NCBI RefSeq assembly: GCF_023156195.1
Contig: NZ_JAKUKA010000001.1
Span: 6,263,501 to 6,327,500, forward strand
DNA length: 64,000 bases
Origin: Chitinophaga sedimenti
GTDB taxonomy: Bacteria; Bacteroidota; Bacteroidia; Chitinophagales; Chitinophagaceae
Reading direction: 5' to 3'
Shown here: one piece after another, positions 38,921 through 48,899 of the stretch
Layout: the number at the start of each line of letters is the position of its first letter
How positions within the stretch are numbered: the stretch's first letter is position 1
The notes under the pieces: generated by a model
What the model saw: only the letters and a program-made list of their open reading frames with translations
Databases searched by the model: none
What the model was told of the DNA's origin: nothing
Translations under genes and position numbers: made by a program

Positions 38921-39795
38921 TCAGTCTTCTTTGATTCTTAGTTCGTTCTTATATTCTTTGGGCGTTTTGCCTACGATTTCCTTGAAGAAGCGGTTGAAGT
39001 TTGAGAGGTTCTTAAACCCGCAGGAGTAGGCAATTTCAGCGATCGACCAGTCTTCTTCCGTAAGCCGTTTACAGGCGTGGCCGATGCGGACTTCGTTGAG
39101 GAACTGTACAAAAGATTTCTTTGTACGGTTTTTAAAGAACCGGCAAAACGACTGCGGCGATAAATTGGTGATGCCTGCTACATCCTGCAGCGATATCTCT
39201 TTAGAGAAGTTGTTCATCACGTATTTAAACACGTCGTCGATCTTGTGGTTGTCTTTGGCGTTGTAGGCGTGCGAGTACCCGGTACTGGCCAGGTAGTAAC
39301 AGTCTTTCGTTTCCGAAAGCGTTTTTAAGATCTGCAGCAGGGAGATGATCCTTTCCAGGCCGTCTTTTTAGGCAGGGATAAAATTTCGTCTCTGAGCAAT
39401 TCATGGGTGTCGCCGATCACTTTCATGCCGCGTTGCGCGCGATGGAATAAATCGGTGAGGGCCTTGGTTTCGGGGAGACCGTAAAATTTGTCCCCGAAAA
39501 TGTCCTTTGGGAAATAAATCACTACCGACCGGGCTTTCAGTTCCTCCTGTCCTTTATAATACTCCTCGTCGTTATACCAAACGTGCGGAATATTCGGACC
39601 GAGGAACACCATGTCTCCTACGTCGAAACTTTCGATACTGTCGCCCACGATCCTTTTGCCATGGCTTTCTGTAACATACACCAACTCGCATTCGGGATGA
39701 AAGTGGAACGGTGTATTAAAGTGCGGGTCGGCCCGCTCGATAATTGTGATTTGGTTGTCGGCAAAGGCCCCCACTTTAATAAGAATGGGTTTCAT
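38921..39795 (-). CDS. AraC-family transcriptional regulator with cupin sensor domain (one frameshift)
   Basis: About 291 aa. The N-terminal cupin half contains FNTPFHFHPECELVYVTESHG; the C-terminal half has two helix-turn-helix motifs (SLQDVAGITNLSPQSFCRFFK and SIAEIAYSCGFKNLSNFNRFF) and the family signature ending GKTPKEYKNE. An A run near 39370 is one base short (LPKKDGLERIISLLQ). It is divergent from the LacI-type gene across a 370-nt spacer. The inducer is unknown; in Bacteroidota such regulators often control carbohydrate genes. Confidence 0.85.
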
Positions 39796-39855
39796 GTTTG
39801 CTTCCTTATTGTTTAAGTCCTATGAATATAAAATGCACTATTCCTCGTATCAGTG

Positions 39856-39873
39856 ATCCGCTATTCAGCGGAT
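39856..39873. promoter_or_regulatory. Palindrome in the AraC-LacI spacer
   Basis: ATCCGCT-ATTC-AGCGGAT is a perfect 7-bp inverted repeat, 61 nt upstream of the AraC-type start. It is a candidate operator for either divergent regulator. Confidence 0.4.
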
Positions 39874-40012
39874 TGTTTGCCAAAGTATGTAAATTAAGTT
39901 AAAAAACTACAAGTCTGAAATAAAACTTATAGTGGATTGTCAGTTTTTTGAAATTTTGTCGGGCTGATATAAATAAAAAGTTTTATTCCACTCTTTTTCG
40001 GGTGATGGAATC

Positions 40013-40058
40013 ATGGTTTCTAAACCATCTTGTGGAATGGTTAGCGTAAAAGCGCTAA
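40013..40058. promoter_or_regulatory. Two palindromes upstream of the LacI-type gene
   Basis: ATGGTTT-CT-AAACCAT (40013-40028) and TTAGCG-TAAAAG-CGCTAA (40041-40058) are perfect inverted repeats 110-150 nt before the LacI-type start. The second may be an autoregulatory operator. Apart from these and the palindrome at 39856, the 370-nt spacer shows nothing else I can name. Confidence 0.4.
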
Positions 40059-40165
40059 ACTCCGGAAAATATTTAGCAAAAAATGCCATAAAAATGTGTA
40101 ATAGTTAGATTTTTGTGTATCTTACTTATCGCTAAATCGATTGAGCAACAACTGTCAACATCAGC

Positions 40166-41200
40166 ATGAAAGGAGTTTCCATTAAAGATATTGCAAAGCA
40201 AGCGGGCGTGTCGCCCACCACGGTTTCCTTTGTACTTAACGGCAAAGCTAAAGAAAAACGGATCAGTGAGCAGGTGAGCAAAAAAATATTAAAGCTCGCT
40301 GCTAAGTTAAAATACAAACCTAACCAGCTGGCCCGCGGTTTACGCACCGGCAAAACAAAAACCATCGGCCTTATCGTGGAAGATATCGCCAACCACTTTT
40401 TCGCGAACGTAGCTAAAATCGTGGAGGAAGAAGCGGATAAATATGGATACAAGGTGCTGTACGGCAGTACAGAGGATAATCTGCAAAAAGCCAAGGGATT
40501 GCTCGAAGTGCTGGAATACCGCCAGGTGGATGGTTATATTATTACCCCAACCGTAAACCTGGACAAAGACATTGAAGCCCTGAAACATGCACGCAAACCC
40601 ATGGTGCTGCTCGACCGTTACCTGCCCAATATCCCTACCAACTACGTAATGGTAAACAACTTCCAGGGCGCATACGACGCGGCGGAATACCTGATGCAAC
40701 AGGGTTTTGAAAAAATTGCGGTGGTGACCATCACCTCCGAACAAATACAAATGAAGGAGCGCCTCGACGGTTTCCTGGCGGCCATGAAGGCGCACCGGTC
40801 GGGTTTTCCACGTAAAATGCTCAAGAAATTATCATTCGCGGCAACCAAAGAGGAAGCGATCGAGGAAATCAAGTCCTTTATTAAATCGATCCCCAACCTG
40901 GATGCGATCTTCTTCACCACCAACTACCTCGGCATTTATGGCATTGAAGCGGTGAAAGAGCTGCAAATGCAAATAGGGGAGGACATAGCCTTCATCAGCT
41001 TTGATGATCACGACCTGTTCCGCCTGTACAGCCCGGGAATTACCTGTGTGTCGCAACCTATCCACGATATTGCGCGGAATGTTATACAGGTATTAATGAA
41101 TGAACTGAACAATAACACCAACCAGATCAACCAGGTAGTGCTGCCCGCGACGCTCTTGAAACGCGGTTCCTGCTCAAAAGGGACGAACGCCAGAATCTGA
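40166..41200 (+). CDS. LacI-family transcriptional regulator
   Basis: 344 aa, intact. The N-terminal helix-turn-helix is SIKDIAKQAGVSPTTVSFVLNG with the hinge helix YKPNQLARGLRTGKTK. A periplasmic-binding-protein-like effector domain follows (IGLIVEDIANHFFANVA, LDRYLPNIPTNYVMVNN, FISFDDHDLFRLYSPGIT). It is 633 nt upstream of susC in the same orientation and probably controls it in response to a sugar or related ligand. A perfect palindrome lies 76 nt after its stop. Confidence 0.9.
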   Translation: MKGVSIKDIAKQAGVSPTTVSFVLNGKAKEKRISEQVSKKILKLAAKLKYKPNQLARGLRTGKTKTIGLIVEDIANHFFANVAKIVEEEADKYGYKVLYGSTEDNLQKAKGLLEVLEYRQVDGYIITPTVNLDKDIEALKHARKPMVLLDRYLPNIPTNYVMVNNFQGAYDAAEYLMQQGFEKIAVVTITSEQIQMKERLDGFLAAMKAHRSGFPRKMLKKLSFAATKEEAIEEIKSFIKSIPNLDAIFFTTNYLGIYGIEAVKELQMQIGEDIAFISFDDHDLFRLYSPGITCVSQPIHDIARNVIQVLMNELNNNTNQINQVVLPATLLKRGSCSKGTNARI

Positions 41201-41276
41201 GATTAGATGGCGGAGCTTGTGGGAAAATGGCATTTTCTGATGCTTTATTATTACTTATTTGTATTAAATTAATCTA

Positions 41277-41290
41277 GTTCGAATTCGAAC
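41277..41290. promoter_or_regulatory. LacI-type operator candidate (GTTCGAATTCGAAC)
   Basis: A perfect 14-bp palindrome, 15 nt before a TAnnTTTG box (41305-41312) upstream of susC. Its position overlaps the expected -33 region, which would suit repression by the adjacent LacI-family protein. Confidence 0.5.
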
Positions 41291-41304
41291 AAAAAAATAA
41301 TTGT

Positions 41305-41312
41305 TAACTTTG
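41305..41312 (+). promoter_or_regulatory. Candidate -7 promoter box (TAACTTTG) of the susCD operon
   Basis: It matches TAnnTTTG. It would produce a long leader of about 515 nt before the susC ATG. The rest of the 633-nt gap (41320-41833) is AT-rich and holds no gene, hairpin or repeat that I can support. Confidence 0.4.
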
Positions 41313-41833
41313 GTGAATGAGAAAAGTTTGTCTATGTTTATGACGGCTTAACGTTAAAGTTTTGCCAATTTATAAATGTAATGCCGACTTTGCTTTTACA
41401 GTGAACGATAAGTGGTACCGGCCATGCAACAGTGAATAAATAAGGGCGCATCTCCAACGGTGTGTTCCGGGTCAAATAAATCAGGTCAGAATTCCGGTAG
41501 ATTCTGGAAGTTTATAGTGAAAAAATGCAATTAGAAAAGGTCAACAACATGTAGTCAACCAGATCTTTTTCGTCAACTAAGTTAAAATCCCGGTGAAGAA
41601 GTTATGAAGATGGGCTGGTGAAGCCGGATCGTCGTTGCAACAGAAAGATGAGCATTTAAACTAAACAGAAAACAGTAAAACAGTGAACGGCTGGGAAATG
41701 TACAAGTTTCCACATGCTTAAATTATTCCCGTGTATTAATTAATGAAATAAGGAAAACAACAGGTATGTAGTTTACCCGACGTATGGAACTATACTTATA
41801 AATCTGTATTCATCAAACAAAAAACAGTAAACA

Positions 41834-44800
41834 ATGAAAAGATCGCTGCTTCTAATTGCGGTCCTTATTGGCATGTGTATGCAATTTGCTATTGCGCAGG
41901 ACAAGAAGGCCGTATCTGGTACGGTGCAGGACGAAAAGGGTAATGCCCTGCCTGGTGTGACCGTAGCTGAAAAGGGCACTACCAATGGCGGTATTACCGA
42001 CGCAAACGGTAACTTCAGTATCCGGGTAAATCCCAATGCCACTCTAACTTTTTCCTTCCTGGGATTTTTACCCAAAGAAATTTCTGTTGCCAATGCTAAA
42101 ACGTTTACCGTTGTGCTGGCAGAGGATTCCAAAAACCTGAACGAGTTTGTTGTAACAGGCTTTGGTACTAAAAAGAAACACGCAAGCTGGGTTACTCTAT
42201 CACCGAGGTGAAAGGTGACGAACTGACCAGGGCTTCCACAGCTAACGTAACGAACGCGCTTACCGGTAAAGTGGCAGGCGTGTTTATCAATGCTGGTAAC
42301 GGTGGTCCGATGTCTTCTACCCGTATCCGTATTCGCGGTAACTCTTCGCTGGCGAGTAACACTCAGCCCCTGGTCGTTATTGATGGTGTGATTCTGGAGC
42401 CAAGTACTACTGGTTCGGACAGCTGGGGTAGTGGTCAGGACTTCGGTAACCAGTTCAAAAACCTGAACTCAGACGACTATGAAAGCGTAACCGTATTGAA
42501 AGGTTCTGCAGCGAGTGCGCTGTATGGCTCGCAGGCAGCTGGTGGGGTCCTCTTGATCACCACTAAAAAGGTCGCGCGAGAAAAGGACTGGGTGTAACCC
42601 TGAGTCACTCCGAAACTTTTGATAAGGCTTATAAAAGCATCGATCTGCAAAATGAATTTGGTGCCGGTATTAACCCGACCTTCGGTAAAGATTCGGACGG
42701 TAATGATATCGTGGACCCGAACAACTTCTTCTGGAGCTTTGGTCCCCAGTTCAAAGGCCAGACCGTTAAAGATATTGACGGCAGGATGATTCAGTGGAAT
42801 GCAAAACCGAACAACGTGCTTGACGCGTTCCAGGTTGGTCGTTTCGTAAACACAAACGTTTCAGTGGAAGGTGGTAATGAAAATGGTACTTTCAGGGCTT
42901 CTTACTCTAACCTGTATAATACCAATATCACCAATAATAAATCTTACCTGAAACGCGACAACTTCGCGATCCGCGCTACCCAGAAAGTTACTTCTTTCAT
43001 CAACCTTGATGCGAGCATTAACTATTCGATGTCCAGCTCAAGGAACCCGATTGCTCAGGGCGGCAACAGTAGCCCCGTATTTGCGCTGGCTTATTTTAAT
43101 CCGCGTAACTACGATACCAAGTACTGGAAGCAACGTGAAAACTGGCTGGATCCACGCGGTGGCATCATCGAGAACGATCCGTACGGGCTGGCTTCTATAT
43201 GGTTCGCACAGGAATACAACAACACTGTTCAGAACGAGAAAACTTTGATCGCTAACTGGACATTACTACTAACATCACTCCATGGTTGACATTGTTATTA
43301 AGAGGTAATATCAATGATGCGAACGTCGATAAGACTACAGAAAACTGGGGTACCGATGTTAACTTTGGTGGTGGCGCTTACAGCCTGCGTACTTCTACCC
43401 GTCGTAACACTCGTTTACAGGCTTTGTTAACTGCAGACCGTAAACTGAGCAGAGACCTGAATCTCTCTGTGAGTGCAGGTGGTGAGTCTCAACGCTACCA
43501 GCCTGAAAGATTCAGTGAGTCAGCCACTGCAGGTGGTCTGAAAGTTCTGGCAAATTTTTCCTTGGTAACTCTGTAAACGTTGCTAGTGCAAATGCTGGTT
43601 ATCTTTATGGATCAAACAAAGCTCTGGACGCAATTTACCTTTACGGCGATCTGACCTGGAGGGACCAATTAACATTGAACTTCAGTGCAAGGAACGATTG
43701 GAACTCTACCCTGATGTATCCTCGTGATGGTCATGGTACTCCATATTACTTCTATCCCGGCGCCAGCTTGTCCTGGTTGTTCTCCGAAGCATTGAAAGAC
43801 AAAGAAGGGTTTGACTTCCTCTCATTTGGTAAACTGCGTATGAGTTACGCCGTAACCGGTAAAGGAGCAGAGTCCTGGTTAACCGGTCGTGGTAATTACA
43901 AGTACATTGGTAACTACACTTTCATAGACGAGACAATTGCCCGTTATGGTTTTGATGGTAGTCAGATGGTTGACTTTAACCTGAAAAACGAAAATACCTA
44001 CGAGTTTGAATTGGGTGCTGATGTACGTTTCCTCGACAACCGCCTGGGTATCGACGTAGCGTATTACAAAAAGAACTCTAAAAATCAGATCCTGCCCTTC
44101 AGCATACCAGTTGAAGCAGGTATGTCTTCCCTAGTTGTAAACTCTGGTAACCTTCAGAATCAGGGCGTTGAATTATTGCTGACCGCTAACCCGATCAGGA
44201 GCAAAGACTTCAACTGGGACTTCACTATCAACTTTACCCGTAACAAAAACAAAGTTATCTCCCTCGCTCCGGGTGTAACAGGTTATAACCTGGACCAGGC
44301 TTTCGGTGCGGACATGTACTCTGTTGCTATGCCAGGTAAAGAATTTGGTACAATCGTAACCGGCTATGCTTACGCTACTTACCAGGCGAAAGATGCTTCC
44401 GGCGCACCAGTAGCTCACGCTAACAATGGTCAGAAAGTACTGAAACAAAATGGTAGTTACTTCCGTAGCGTTGACTACGGCCAGGGTCAGAAAGAACTGG
44501 GCACGATGATGGAGAAATTTATGGCGAGCACTTCACAGACGCTCCGTTATAAAAACTTCAACCTTGGTGTGCAGGTAGACGCAAAAATCGGTGGTAAAAT
44601 GGCTTCTGCCACTCACCAGTATGGTTCTAACGGTGGTACACTCGCAAGCACGCTGTTTGGCCGGTCCAAAGAATTTGGTGGTCTTACCCGCAGAACGTTC
44701 GACGCTACCGGTAACGTAACAGGCACCTTCGATGACGGTATCATCCCTGAAGGCGTGTTCGATAACGGCATCAATATTAAAGCACCAAATGGTACTACTT

Positions 44801-45177
44801 ATGATGTAAGCGGTATGTCTTACGCAGATGCGGTGAAACAAGGTATTGTTGAACCAGTGAGCGCAAGGATCTACTACGCAAGGTTGACGCAGTGGTCTAC
44901 CGGTATCCGCGAGTACTCTACATTCGAAAACAGCTGGGTGGCCGTAAGGGAAGTATCCCTGGGTTACACGATGCCTGCTAAAACAGCTTCGATGATGAAA
45001 TTGAATAGTCTCCGCGTGAGCCTGATAGGTCGTAACCTTGGTTACCTGTACAACACAACGAAAGATGGCATCAACCCTGAAGCTGGCTTCCTGAGCAACC
45101 GCGCAGGTACTTTCGCTGAGTATGGCGGTATGCCTTACATCCGTAATCTCGGTTTCAAAATAGATGCATCCTTCTAG
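41834..45177 (+). CDS. SusC/RagA-family TonB-dependent receptor (about four frameshifts)
   Basis: About 1116 aa. It has a signal peptide (KRSLLLIAVLIGMCMQFAIAQ), a carboxypeptidase-like N-terminal domain (VSGTVQDEKGNALPGVTV), a TonB-box-like segment (NEFVVTGFGTKK), a plug with IRIRGNSSLASNTQPLVVID and a beta-barrel ending ...YIRNLGFKIDASF. Breaks lie near 42183 (A run), 42575 (G run, TKKGRARKGLGVTL), 43260 (NWTITTNITPW) and 43547 (GTTCTGGC; expected GTT CCT GGC, a C lost from CCTGG). It imports a ligand across the outer membrane with the SusD partner. No polysaccharide-degrading enzyme is adjacent, so the ligand is unknown. Confidence 0.9.
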
Positions 45178-45202
45178 TCTGTTTCAATTTAAAAGAAGAA
45201 TC

Positions 45203-46927
45203 ATGAAAATATTATCAAATAAGAAGAGCCTGATAGTGCTGGCGATGAGCGGGGTTCTTGCCTTGTCTTCCTGCGGAAAGGAGCTCTACACAGAATATAA
45301 CACCGATCCGGCTATTTTATACGGCATCAAGCCGGAAGAGCAGTTTACCAACGCTTGTATCGCGATGTTCGATGCAGACTTTGAATACTACTATGACTAT
45401 TATCGTATCATGATGCCCCGGATGCAATATCAAACAGGCGTTGCAGGCAACGGTAAAACCTTTATGTCTGAGGTAGGTAACTTCAATCAGCGCAGGAACT
45501 ACTTCTATAGCCGTACAGGTAACGTACTGTCGGATATTAGCTACCTGGCTTCCCTGCAGTCCGATCCCACCAAGTATAAAAACGAGATCGCGATAGCGGA
45601 TATCCTCAAAGTGTATTACGCTTTCTATACGACTGAAATTAATGGTAGCCTGCCCTATAAAGAGGCTTTCCAGGCTCGTTACAACGGTACGCTGACACCG
45701 AAGTATGATAAGCAGGAGGAGTTGTTCAACACATTTGACGAATCACTGAAAGCAGATATCGCGCAGCTGAAATCCGGCGATGCTACTCAGGTGAACTTTG
45801 GTACAGCCGACCTGTATTACAAAGGTGTTGAGGCCAGCTGGGTAAAAGCTGCTAATGCACTGCGTATCAGGATCGCTATGCGTCTGCTGAAGCGCAATCC
45901 AGAAAAATTGAAAACCATCGCTACTGAGGTTTTTGCAAACGAAACAGATTTGTTCGCCAGCAATGCAGACAACCCGGAGTTCGTTACTTCATTCCAGCAT
46001 ACAGGCGTGGGCAGCAACTGGGATCCTACCGGCAACGGCGGTATCTGGCATGCTTCCAAAGCAGTGGCAGACCTTATGTATGAAACTAACGACCCGAGGA
46101 TGCGTATGATCTTCCAGAAAAACGGTTATTCACAAGCTAACATCAATCTGGGTATTGCGCAGGGTAAACTGCCAGCTGGTACGGTAGAAAATCCCCGTCG
46201 TTATTTCGGTAGCTTTGCTAGCCCTGATGCAGCCGTTGCCACTGGTAACGTACGCTGGTATACCAGGCCGCAAATCACTAAAAACGGTGGTAACTACCTG
46301 ATGGACACCTTGTCTCAAATTCAATATCGTCTTTTCTGTCCGGGTTTAACAAATCCAGAGGTGGCGAACGGTACCCCCGGCACCGGTGCGGTTACTTTCC
46401 CGATGCTTACTTATTCTGAACTTAACTTCCATCGCGCTGAGCTCATAGCTCGTGGCATACTGACCACAGGTAGCGCAGAAACCTATTACAAATTAGGTGT
46501 GGTAAATTCTGTTCTGTATTATAGCACTGTTGCAGGTAGAGCAGCTGTTTATGATTATGTTGCCGCTGACGAAACAGAAGCGAACAACTACTACGAGAAT
46601 AATCCTAAGGTGAAATATAATGCTGCTAAAGCTTTGGATCAGATCGCTTCCCAGGAATATCTGCACTACTTTAAGCAAGCAAATGAGGGATGGTCTCTGT
46701 ACAAACGTACTGGCATGCCCAACGCTACCACTACGCTTGCTTTTGAGCGTGTGTATGCTGATGGTGTAGAACAGCAGATGCCCAGGAGAGCGTTGATCGC
46801 AACACCTGCTATCACCGATCGTAACTTCACTAATGCGCAGGGAGCTATCGACGCCATGGCACAGGATCCCGACTTCGGTCAGGGCCCTTCCGATATCTTC
46901 GGTCGTGTATGGTGGGATAAAAAATAG
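45203..46927 (+). CDS. SusD/RagB-like outer-membrane lipoprotein (SusD-like 2 type)
   Basis: 574 aa with a type II signal peptide (LIVLAMSGVLALSSCGKE, lipobox LSSC). The mature chain (TEYNTDPAILYGIKPEEQFTN, RIMMPRMQYQTGVAG, ALRIRIAMRLLKRNPEK) fits the 'SusD-like 2' nutrient-binding group. It forms the lid of the SusC barrel at the cell surface. It starts 25 nt after susC and is closed by a strong terminator. Confidence 0.88.
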   Translation: MKILSNKKSLIVLAMSGVLALSSCGKELYTEYNTDPAILYGIKPEEQFTNACIAMFDADFEYYYDYYRIMMPRMQYQTGVAGNGKTFMSEVGNFNQRRNYFYSRTGNVLSDISYLASLQSDPTKYKNEIAIADILKVYYAFYTTEINGSLPYKEAFQARYNGTLTPKYDKQEELFNTFDESLKADIAQLKSGDATQVNFGTADLYYKGVEASWVKAANALRIRIAMRLLKRNPEKLKTIATEVFANETDLFASNADNPEFVTSFQHTGVGSNWDPTGNGGIWHASKAVADLMYETNDPRMRMIFQKNGYSQANINLGIAQGKLPAGTVENPRRYFGSFASPDAAVATGNVRWYTRPQITKNGGNYLMDTLSQIQYRLFCPGLTNPEVANGTPGTGAVTFPMLTYSELNFHRAELIARGILTTGSAETYYKLGVVNSVLYYSTVAGRAAVYDYVAADETEANNYYENNPKVKYNAAKALDQIASQEYLHYFKQANEGWSLYKRTGMPNATTTLAFERVYADGVEQQMPRRALIATPAITDRNFTNAQGAIDAMAQDPDFGQGPSDIFGRVWWDKK

Positions 46928-46948
46928 TCTCCATCTTTTATCGCAATA

Positions 46949-46987
46949 AAAAAGCTCCAGGCCCTCCACAGCCTGGAGTTTTTTTTG
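46949..46987 (+). terminator. Terminator after susD
   Basis: An 8-bp perfect stem CTCCAGGC...GCCTGGAG with an 8-nt loop, flanked by A and T runs (bidirectional appearance). Confidence 0.9.
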
Positions 46988-46999
46988 TAAATTGGTACA

Positions 47000-47556
47000 G
47001 TGAGAAAACGCGCTTTGCTACTGGTTTTAATAGCTTTTATCAGCACCCCGGGATGGGCGCAGATAAAGTCTTTTCCAAAGCTCACAGACACACTCGGACA
47101 ACCGGCTGCAATAGTGCCGGGCAAAGCCGGTACCGCTATTATTTTTCTTTCCCCTGAATGCCCGTTGTGTAAAAATTATGGTCCCGCATTGCAGGAGATC
47201 CGCGCTAAATTTCCTGACATAAAATATTACGGCGTGGTGCCCGGAAAGGCTTATACCACTCAGCAGATTTCGAATTACGCACGTCAGTATGTAACTGGAT
47301 ACACGATATTGACGGATAAAAAATGCAGCTGGTAAGACAACTCAAAGCCACCACCACACCGGAAGTAGTGCTGCTCGACAAACACGGCAATATTTATTAC
47401 CGCGGATTAATCGACAACTGGGTAAGCGCCCTGGGCAAAAAACGCGCCCGCGCCACCGAACTATATTTCTCCGATGCACTGTCGGGCCTCGTAGCCGGAA
47501 GCCTTATCAAACCAACTTTTACGGCGCCTATCGGTTGCCTGATCAACGAATACTGA
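47000..47556 (+). CDS. Secreted thioredoxin-like redoxin (one frameshift)
   Basis: About 186 aa from a GTG start, with a signal peptide (KRALLLVLIAFISTPGWAQ). The thioredoxin-fold segment IIFLSPECPLCKNYGPALQ has a CxxC site and the cis-Pro is in TTTPEVVLLDKHG. A lost A near 47322-47328 (TDKKMQLVRQL) splits it. It acts on disulfides outside the cytoplasm. It is 5 nt upstream of a c-type haem/copper monooxygenase gene and may keep that enzyme's Cys or copper site reduced; this is inference from the pairing. Confidence 0.8.
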
Positions 47557-47561
47557 CCAAT

Positions 47562-48866
47562 ATGTTTTATCGCCTTTTGTGCCTGTTTTCACTCCTGTTT
47601 TTTGCTGATGCGCTGCTTGCGCAGGAGGTAACTTTTAATAGTGATATTGCGCCTATTATCCATAAGAACTGCACGCCATGCCACCGTTCCGGAGAGGCGG
47701 CCCCCTTTGAACTGATTACTTACAACGATGTAGCTAAACGCGCCTCGTTTATTAAGGAAGTGGTAACCACCGGCTACATGCCGCCATGGAAGCCGGACCC
47801 GCACTACACGGAATTTGCGAACGAGCGTAAGTTGTCGGCCGCCGACATCAACCTGATAAGGAAATGGGTAGATGCAAAAGCACCCGAAGGAAAAGGCAAA
47901 GCGCCGAAGCCACCGGTGTTCATCGCCGGTACGCAGTACAACCGCAAACCCGACCTGGTGCTGAGTATCGATAAGCCTTATCTGGTAAAAGGGGATAACC
48001 AGGAGCGCTTCCTTGTATTTAAAATCCCGTTCGAACTGGCAGATTCCATGAACGTGGAAGCCATCGAATTTGTATCGAGCAATAAGCAAACGATTCACCA
48101 CGCCAACTTTGCCTTCCACCCCGTGGAAGAGGATATTGATATAAAAACGCCCGCGCCGTTCGTGAACCTGACCGAGGACTCGCGCACGAACTATGATCAG
48201 TATCTTCCTTTTAAAAAGAAGATGACCTATTATGGTGGCTGGATTCCCGGCACTACGTATGAGTCATACCCGAAAGATATGGGCTGGGTAATGCCCAAAC
48301 GCGGTGTGGTGCTGCTTACGATTCACTACGCACCCATCGCGAAGGACGATGATAACCTGTCGTCTATCAACGTGTTCTTCAAAAAAACACCGATCAAACG
48401 GCCGGTAAAAGTGATCAGTATTGGCTCCGGGGGTATAGGTGAGAAGGAGATAGATCCGTTTTTCTTTATTCCGGCCGGACAGGTGAAAACGTTTAAAGTA
48501 AAGGTCACTACGCCCGTGATGGACCAGTCGCTCATGTACGTTTGGCCACACATGCACCTGCTGGGCAAATCGTTCCGTGCATACGCGGTAACGCCAACAG
48601 GTGATACGATCAAGCTGGTCAGTATTCCCGACTGGGACTTCCGCTGGCAGGAGATTTACCGGTTTAAAAACCTGGTCAAAATACCGGAGAAAAGTGTGCT
48701 GATCGTGGAGGGTACGTACGACAATACGGCGAACAACCCGGATAATCCAAACAATCCGCCTAAGATGGTTTTTTCTTCGGGCGATATGAAATCGACAGAC
48801 GAAATGATGACGCTACTGATGGTGTTCCTGCCGTATCAGCCGGGGGATGAAACGCTGGAGTTATAA
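47562..48866 (+). CDS. Cytochrome c-copper type II monooxygenase-like fusion protein
   Basis: 434 aa from the ATG at 47562, with a signal peptide ending ADALLAQ. The N-terminal part has one c-type haem site (NCTPCHRSG) and a later Met-rich stretch (GYMPPWKPD). The C-terminal two thirds resemble the copper-dependent PHM/dopamine-beta-monooxygenase fold, with His motifs KQTIHHANF, LLTIHYAP and WPHMHLLGK. It would hydroxylate an unknown substrate in the periplasm using electrons passed through the haem. The pairing with a redoxin gene is tight. Confidence 0.75.
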   Translation: MFYRLLCLFSLLFFADALLAQEVTFNSDIAPIIHKNCTPCHRSGEAAPFELITYNDVAKRASFIKEVVTTGYMPPWKPDPHYTEFANERKLSAADINLIRKWVDAKAPEGKGKAPKPPVFIAGTQYNRKPDLVLSIDKPYLVKGDNQERFLVFKIPFELADSMNVEAIEFVSSNKQTIHHANFAFHPVEEDIDIKTPAPFVNLTEDSRTNYDQYLPFKKKMTYYGGWIPGTTYESYPKDMGWVMPKRGVVLLTIHYAPIAKDDDNLSSINVFFKKTPIKRPVKVISIGSGGIGEKEIDPFFFIPAGQVKTFKVKVTTPVMDQSLMYVWPHMHLLGKSFRAYAVTPTGDTIKLVSIPDWDFRWQEIYRFKNLVKIPEKSVLIVEGTYDNTANNPDNPNNPPKMVFSSGDMKSTDEMMTLLMVFLPYQPGDETLEL

Positions 48867-48870
48867 ACAA

Positions 48871-48898
48871 AAAGGATGGCCAATCGCCATCCTTTTTT
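48871..48898. terminator. Bidirectional terminator between monooxygenase and mutS
   Basis: AAAGGATGGC-CAATC-GCCATCCTTTTTT sits between two convergent genes and has A and T runs on both sides. Confidence 0.9.
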
Positions 48899-48899
48899 A

